Below, piece by piece: positions 6,335 to 8,001 of a stretch of 8,001 nt of DNA. Each line of letters begins with the position of its first letter. Position 1 is the first letter of the stretch. The notes under the pieces are model-generated. The model was not told where the DNA came from. It did not search any database and worked only from the letters and a program-made list of their open reading frames with translations. Origin of the DNA: Aliarcobacter sp. (GTDB lineage: Bacteria > Campylobacterota > Campylobacteria > Campylobacterales > Arcobacteraceae); contig JALRJW010000114.1 of the NCBI GenBank assembly GCA_023268955.1, positions 1 through 8,001 on the forward strand. Direction: 5' to 3'. The translations under genes and the position numbers were made by a program.

Positions 6335-6898
6335 ATGTTAGAAATTAGATGGCATTCAAGAGCAGGTCAAGGTGCAGTAACAGGTGCAAAAGGACTTGGT
6401 TCTATTGTTGCAGAATCAGGAAAAGAAGTGCAAGCATTTGCATTTTATGGTTCAGCTAAAAGAGGTGCATCAATGACAGCTTATAATAGAATTGATGATA
6501 AACCTATTTTCAATCATGAAAAATATATGCAACCTGATTACGTTTTTATTCTTGATCCAGGTTTAGCATTTACAGATGATATTACAGCTAATGGTAAAGA
6601 TACAACTAAATACATTATTACAACTCACCTTAGCAAAAATGAATTAATTGAATTAGTTCCTGATTTACAAGGAATTGAAGAGAGAGTATTTACTTTAGAT
6701 TGTCTGCAAATTGCAAGGGATACTATTGGTAAAGCAATTCCTAATACTCCTATGCTTGGAGCATTTATGAAAGTAAGTGGTATGTTTGGAATTGAAGATT
6801 TTAAAGAAAAAATGAAACATGTATTAAAAAAACTTCCTGCTAATGTGATTGAAGCAAATATGGTTGCAATCCAAAGAGCATACGACGAAGTTTGTTAA
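6335..6898 (+). CDS. porC: Pyruvate:ferredoxin oxidoreductase gamma subunit
   Basis: The product has 187 residues, matching the separate gamma subunits of multi-subunit 2-oxoacid:ferredoxin oxidoreductases. The N-terminal signature is IRWHSRAGQGAVTGAKGLG (4-22), the family's GxGGQG-like CoA-region motif. It is followed by FAFYGSAKRGASMTAYNRID (37-56), the usual YGxxxRGG/A region, and by an ILDPGLAF strand. It should form the gamma part of an enzyme that oxidises pyruvate with CoA to acetyl-CoA and CO2, passing electrons to ferredoxin or flavodoxin; it binds no iron-sulphur cluster itself. ATG 6335 has a strong AAGGAG (6324-6329) at 5-base spacing. It opens an operon ordered gamma-delta-alpha, as in Helicobacter porCDAB. 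The gene is sometimes called porG. Pyruvate rather than another 2-oxoacid is inferred from the set of neighbours. Confidence 0.94.
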   Translation: MLEIRWHSRAGQGAVTGAKGLGSIVAESGKEVQAFAFYGSAKRGASMTAYNRIDDKPIFNHEKYMQPDYVFILDPGLAFTDDITANGKDTTKYIITTHLSKNELIELVPDLQGIEERVFTLDCLQIARDTIGKAIPNTPMLGAFMKVSGMFGIEDFKEKMKHVLKKLPANVIEANMVAIQRAYDEVC

Positions 6899-6902
6899 GG
6901 AA
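6897..6902 (+). promoter_or_regulatory. Ribosome binding site that fixes the porD start
   Basis: AAGGAA at 6897-6902 overlaps the porC stop and sits 6 bases before ATG 6909. It shows that porD starts there and not at the in-frame ATG at 6849, which lies inside porC and would add 20 residues unlike the family. Confidence 0.75.
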
Positions 6903-6908
6903 AACAAA

Positions 6909-7319
6909 ATGAGCAAATCAATAAGCGAAATGGGATGGGACGAATTAGTTCCAGGTGCTGCTTTATATACTTTTGATGGAACTGTAGAACACAATTTATC
7001 AAATATTCAACCAGAGGAAAGAAAATACTCTGAAACAAGTTCTAAAAGTATGAGCGTTGGTGACTGGAGAGTTATTAAGCCAGTTTGGAATTCTGAGACT
7101 TGCATTGACTGTCAAAACTGTTGGGTTTTCTGTCCAGATACTTCTATTATTGCAAGAAATAAAGAGATGAGAGGTGTTGATTATGAACACTGTAAAGGTT
7201 GTGGATTATGCGTAAGTGTTTGTCCTACAAATCCAAAATCTCTTTTAATGTTTAATGAATACGTAACTGTTGAAGATGCTTTATCTCAATGGCCTGAAAA
7301 AAAGAAAAAAGGTGAATAA
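6909..7319 (+). CDS. porD: Pyruvate:ferredoxin oxidoreductase delta subunit (2[4Fe-4S] ferredoxin-like)
   Basis: The product has 136 residues, at the long end for delta subunits because of an N-terminal extension of about 50 residues before the cluster domain. Two complete CxxCxxCxxxCP motifs are visible: CIDCQNCWVFCP (Cys65, 68, 71, 75) and CKGCGLCVSVCP (Cys95, 98, 101, 105). Each set plus the distal Cys of the other ligates a [4Fe-4S] cluster, giving two clusters. The segment WRVIKPVWNSETC before motif one matches the family's entry strand. It should carry electrons out of the TPP site of the alpha/beta subunits to external ferredoxin or flavodoxin. It begins 10 bases after porC ends and is followed after 2 bases by porA, so the three are tightly coupled. 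Confidence 0.95.
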   Translation: MSKSISEMGWDELVPGAALYTFDGTVEHNLSNIQPEERKYSETSSKSMSVGDWRVIKPVWNSETCIDCQNCWVFCPDTSIIARNKEMRGVDYEHCKGCGLCVSVCPTNPKSLLMFNEYVTVEDALSQWPEKKKKGE

Positions 7320-7321
7320 TA

Positions 7322-8001
7322 ATGAATAGCAGAAAAATGGAATTAAACAAAGTAGAAGTTTGGGATGGAAACATGGCAAACTCTCAAGCTTTAAGACAAG
7401 CTGATGTTGATGTAGTTGCTGCATATCCTATTACACCTTCAACTGCAACAGTTGAAAACTATGCAATGTTCCACGCAAATGGATACATTGATGGTGAAGT
7501 TATTATGACAGAATCAGAACATGCTGCAATGTCTGGATGTATTGGAGCTGGAGCTGCTGGTGGAAGAGTTGCAACTGCAACATCTTCTCAAGGTTTAGCA
7601 CTTATGATTGAAACTCTATATCAAGCTTCAGGTATGAGAATTCCTGTTGTTTTATGTTTAGTAAATAGAGCATTAGCTGCTCCTTTAAATGTAAATGGTG
7701 ACCACTCTGATTTATATTTAACTAGAGATTCTGGTTGGATTTCAATAGATGCATTTAGTCCGCAACAAGCTTACGATATGACTTTAATGGCATTTAGAAT
7801 TTCTGAACATCCAGATGTAAGATTACCTGTTATTTCAAATCAAGATGGTTTCATGACTTCACATACAGCACAAAATGTTCATCCACTTTCTGATGAAATT
7901 GCATCAAAATTTGTTGGTGAATATTTACAAGTTAATGCTTTATTGAATTTTGATAAACCTGTAACTCATGGTGTTCAAACTGAGCAAGATTGGCACTTTG
8001 A
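7322..8001 (+). CDS. porA: Pyruvate:ferredoxin oxidoreductase alpha subunit (N-terminal part, cut by window edge)
   Basis: The frame stays open to the right edge, giving 226 codons of a family that usually has about 390-410. Visible signatures of the alpha (domain I) pyrimidine-binding fold are AAYPITPSTATVE (33-45), TESEHAAMSGCIGAGAAGG (63-81), and TATSSQGLALMIE, where the family contacts TPP and the partner beta subunit. DGNMANSQALRQADVDV at the start is also typical. It should pair with a beta subunit, expected just beyond the window, to bind TPP and decarboxylate pyruvate. ATG 7322 follows the porD stop by 2 bases and has AAAGGTGA (7308-7315) in front. The in-frame ATG at 7337, five codons on, is a possible alternative start. 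Codon use matches porC and porD. Confidence 0.95.
   Translation, partial: MNSRKMELNKVEVWDGNMANSQALRQADVDVVAAYPITPSTATVENYAMFHANGYIDGEVIMTESEHAAMSGCIGAGAAGGRVATATSSQGLALMIETLYQASGMRIPVVLCLVNRALAAPLNVNGDHSDLYLTRDSGWISIDAFSPQQAYDMTLMAFRISEHPDVRLPVISNQDGFMTSHTAQNVHPLSDEIASKFVGEYLQVNALLNFDKPVTHGVQTEQDWHF

Noticed and set aside
6849..6908. ATG at 6849 as the porD start
   Set aside because: It lies within porC, lacks a Shine-Dalgarno sequence and adds 20 residues unlike delta subunits. ATG 6909 has AAGGAA in place.
6999..7190. Minus-strand open frame of 63 codons
   Set aside because: It is antisense to porD, whose two cluster motifs establish the coding strand.
1..8001. CRISPR array, insertion sequence, toxin-antitoxin or defence system
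   Set aside because: I saw no regularly spaced repeats, transposase or terminal inverted repeats, and no small gene pairs. All intact genes belong to known housekeeping, transport or signalling families.

Overview
The window looks like a chromosomal segment of a low-GC campylobacterotan, most likely an Arcobacter-like organism. This rests on strong A/T codon bias, the rplM-rpsI pair beside an OmpR/histidine-kinase pair, an AT-rich TATAAT-type promoter style, and a multi-subunit pyruvate:ferredoxin oxidoreductase starting gamma-delta-alpha, the order known from epsilonproteobacteria such as Helicobacter. The genus is an inference; no 16S or database search was possible.

Layout. Bases 1 to about 199 do not belong with the rest. 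They encode a piece of a T4-like (myovirus) family-B DNA polymerase, from just after its motif A, at about 36% GC by hand count. At about 191-199 it runs directly into the linker and DNA-binding domain of an OmpR-type response regulator at about 26% GC. Neither gene is intact. The regulator remnant overlaps an intact PhoR-like membrane histidine kinase (489-1865, TTG start). Then come rplM and rpsI (1941-2755) with a strong intrinsic terminator. A convergent AEC-family transporter (2835-3764, minus) follows. Divergent from it is a two-gene unit (3852-6036): a secreted peptide-type ABC substrate-binding protein and a HAD phosphatase. A 298-base AT-rich gap with a perfect inverted repeat and a likely promoter precedes the por operon: porC (gamma), porD (ferredoxin-like delta) and the start of porA (alpha), which runs off the right edge.

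How the genes work together. The por genes encode one enzyme that interconverts pyruvate and acetyl-CoA using ferredoxin or flavodoxin. rplM and rpsI supply two ribosomal proteins. The regulator and kinase would normally form one signalling pair, but here the regulator has lost its receiver domain. The binding protein has no adjacent permease or ATPase.

The most notable observation is the phage/bacterium junction at about 191-199. The simplest reading is a chimeric assembly or amplification join at short shared sequence; a real phage insertion or recombination scar is the alternative. Apart from this junction the window is ordinary core genome, and I see no convincing undescribed system.
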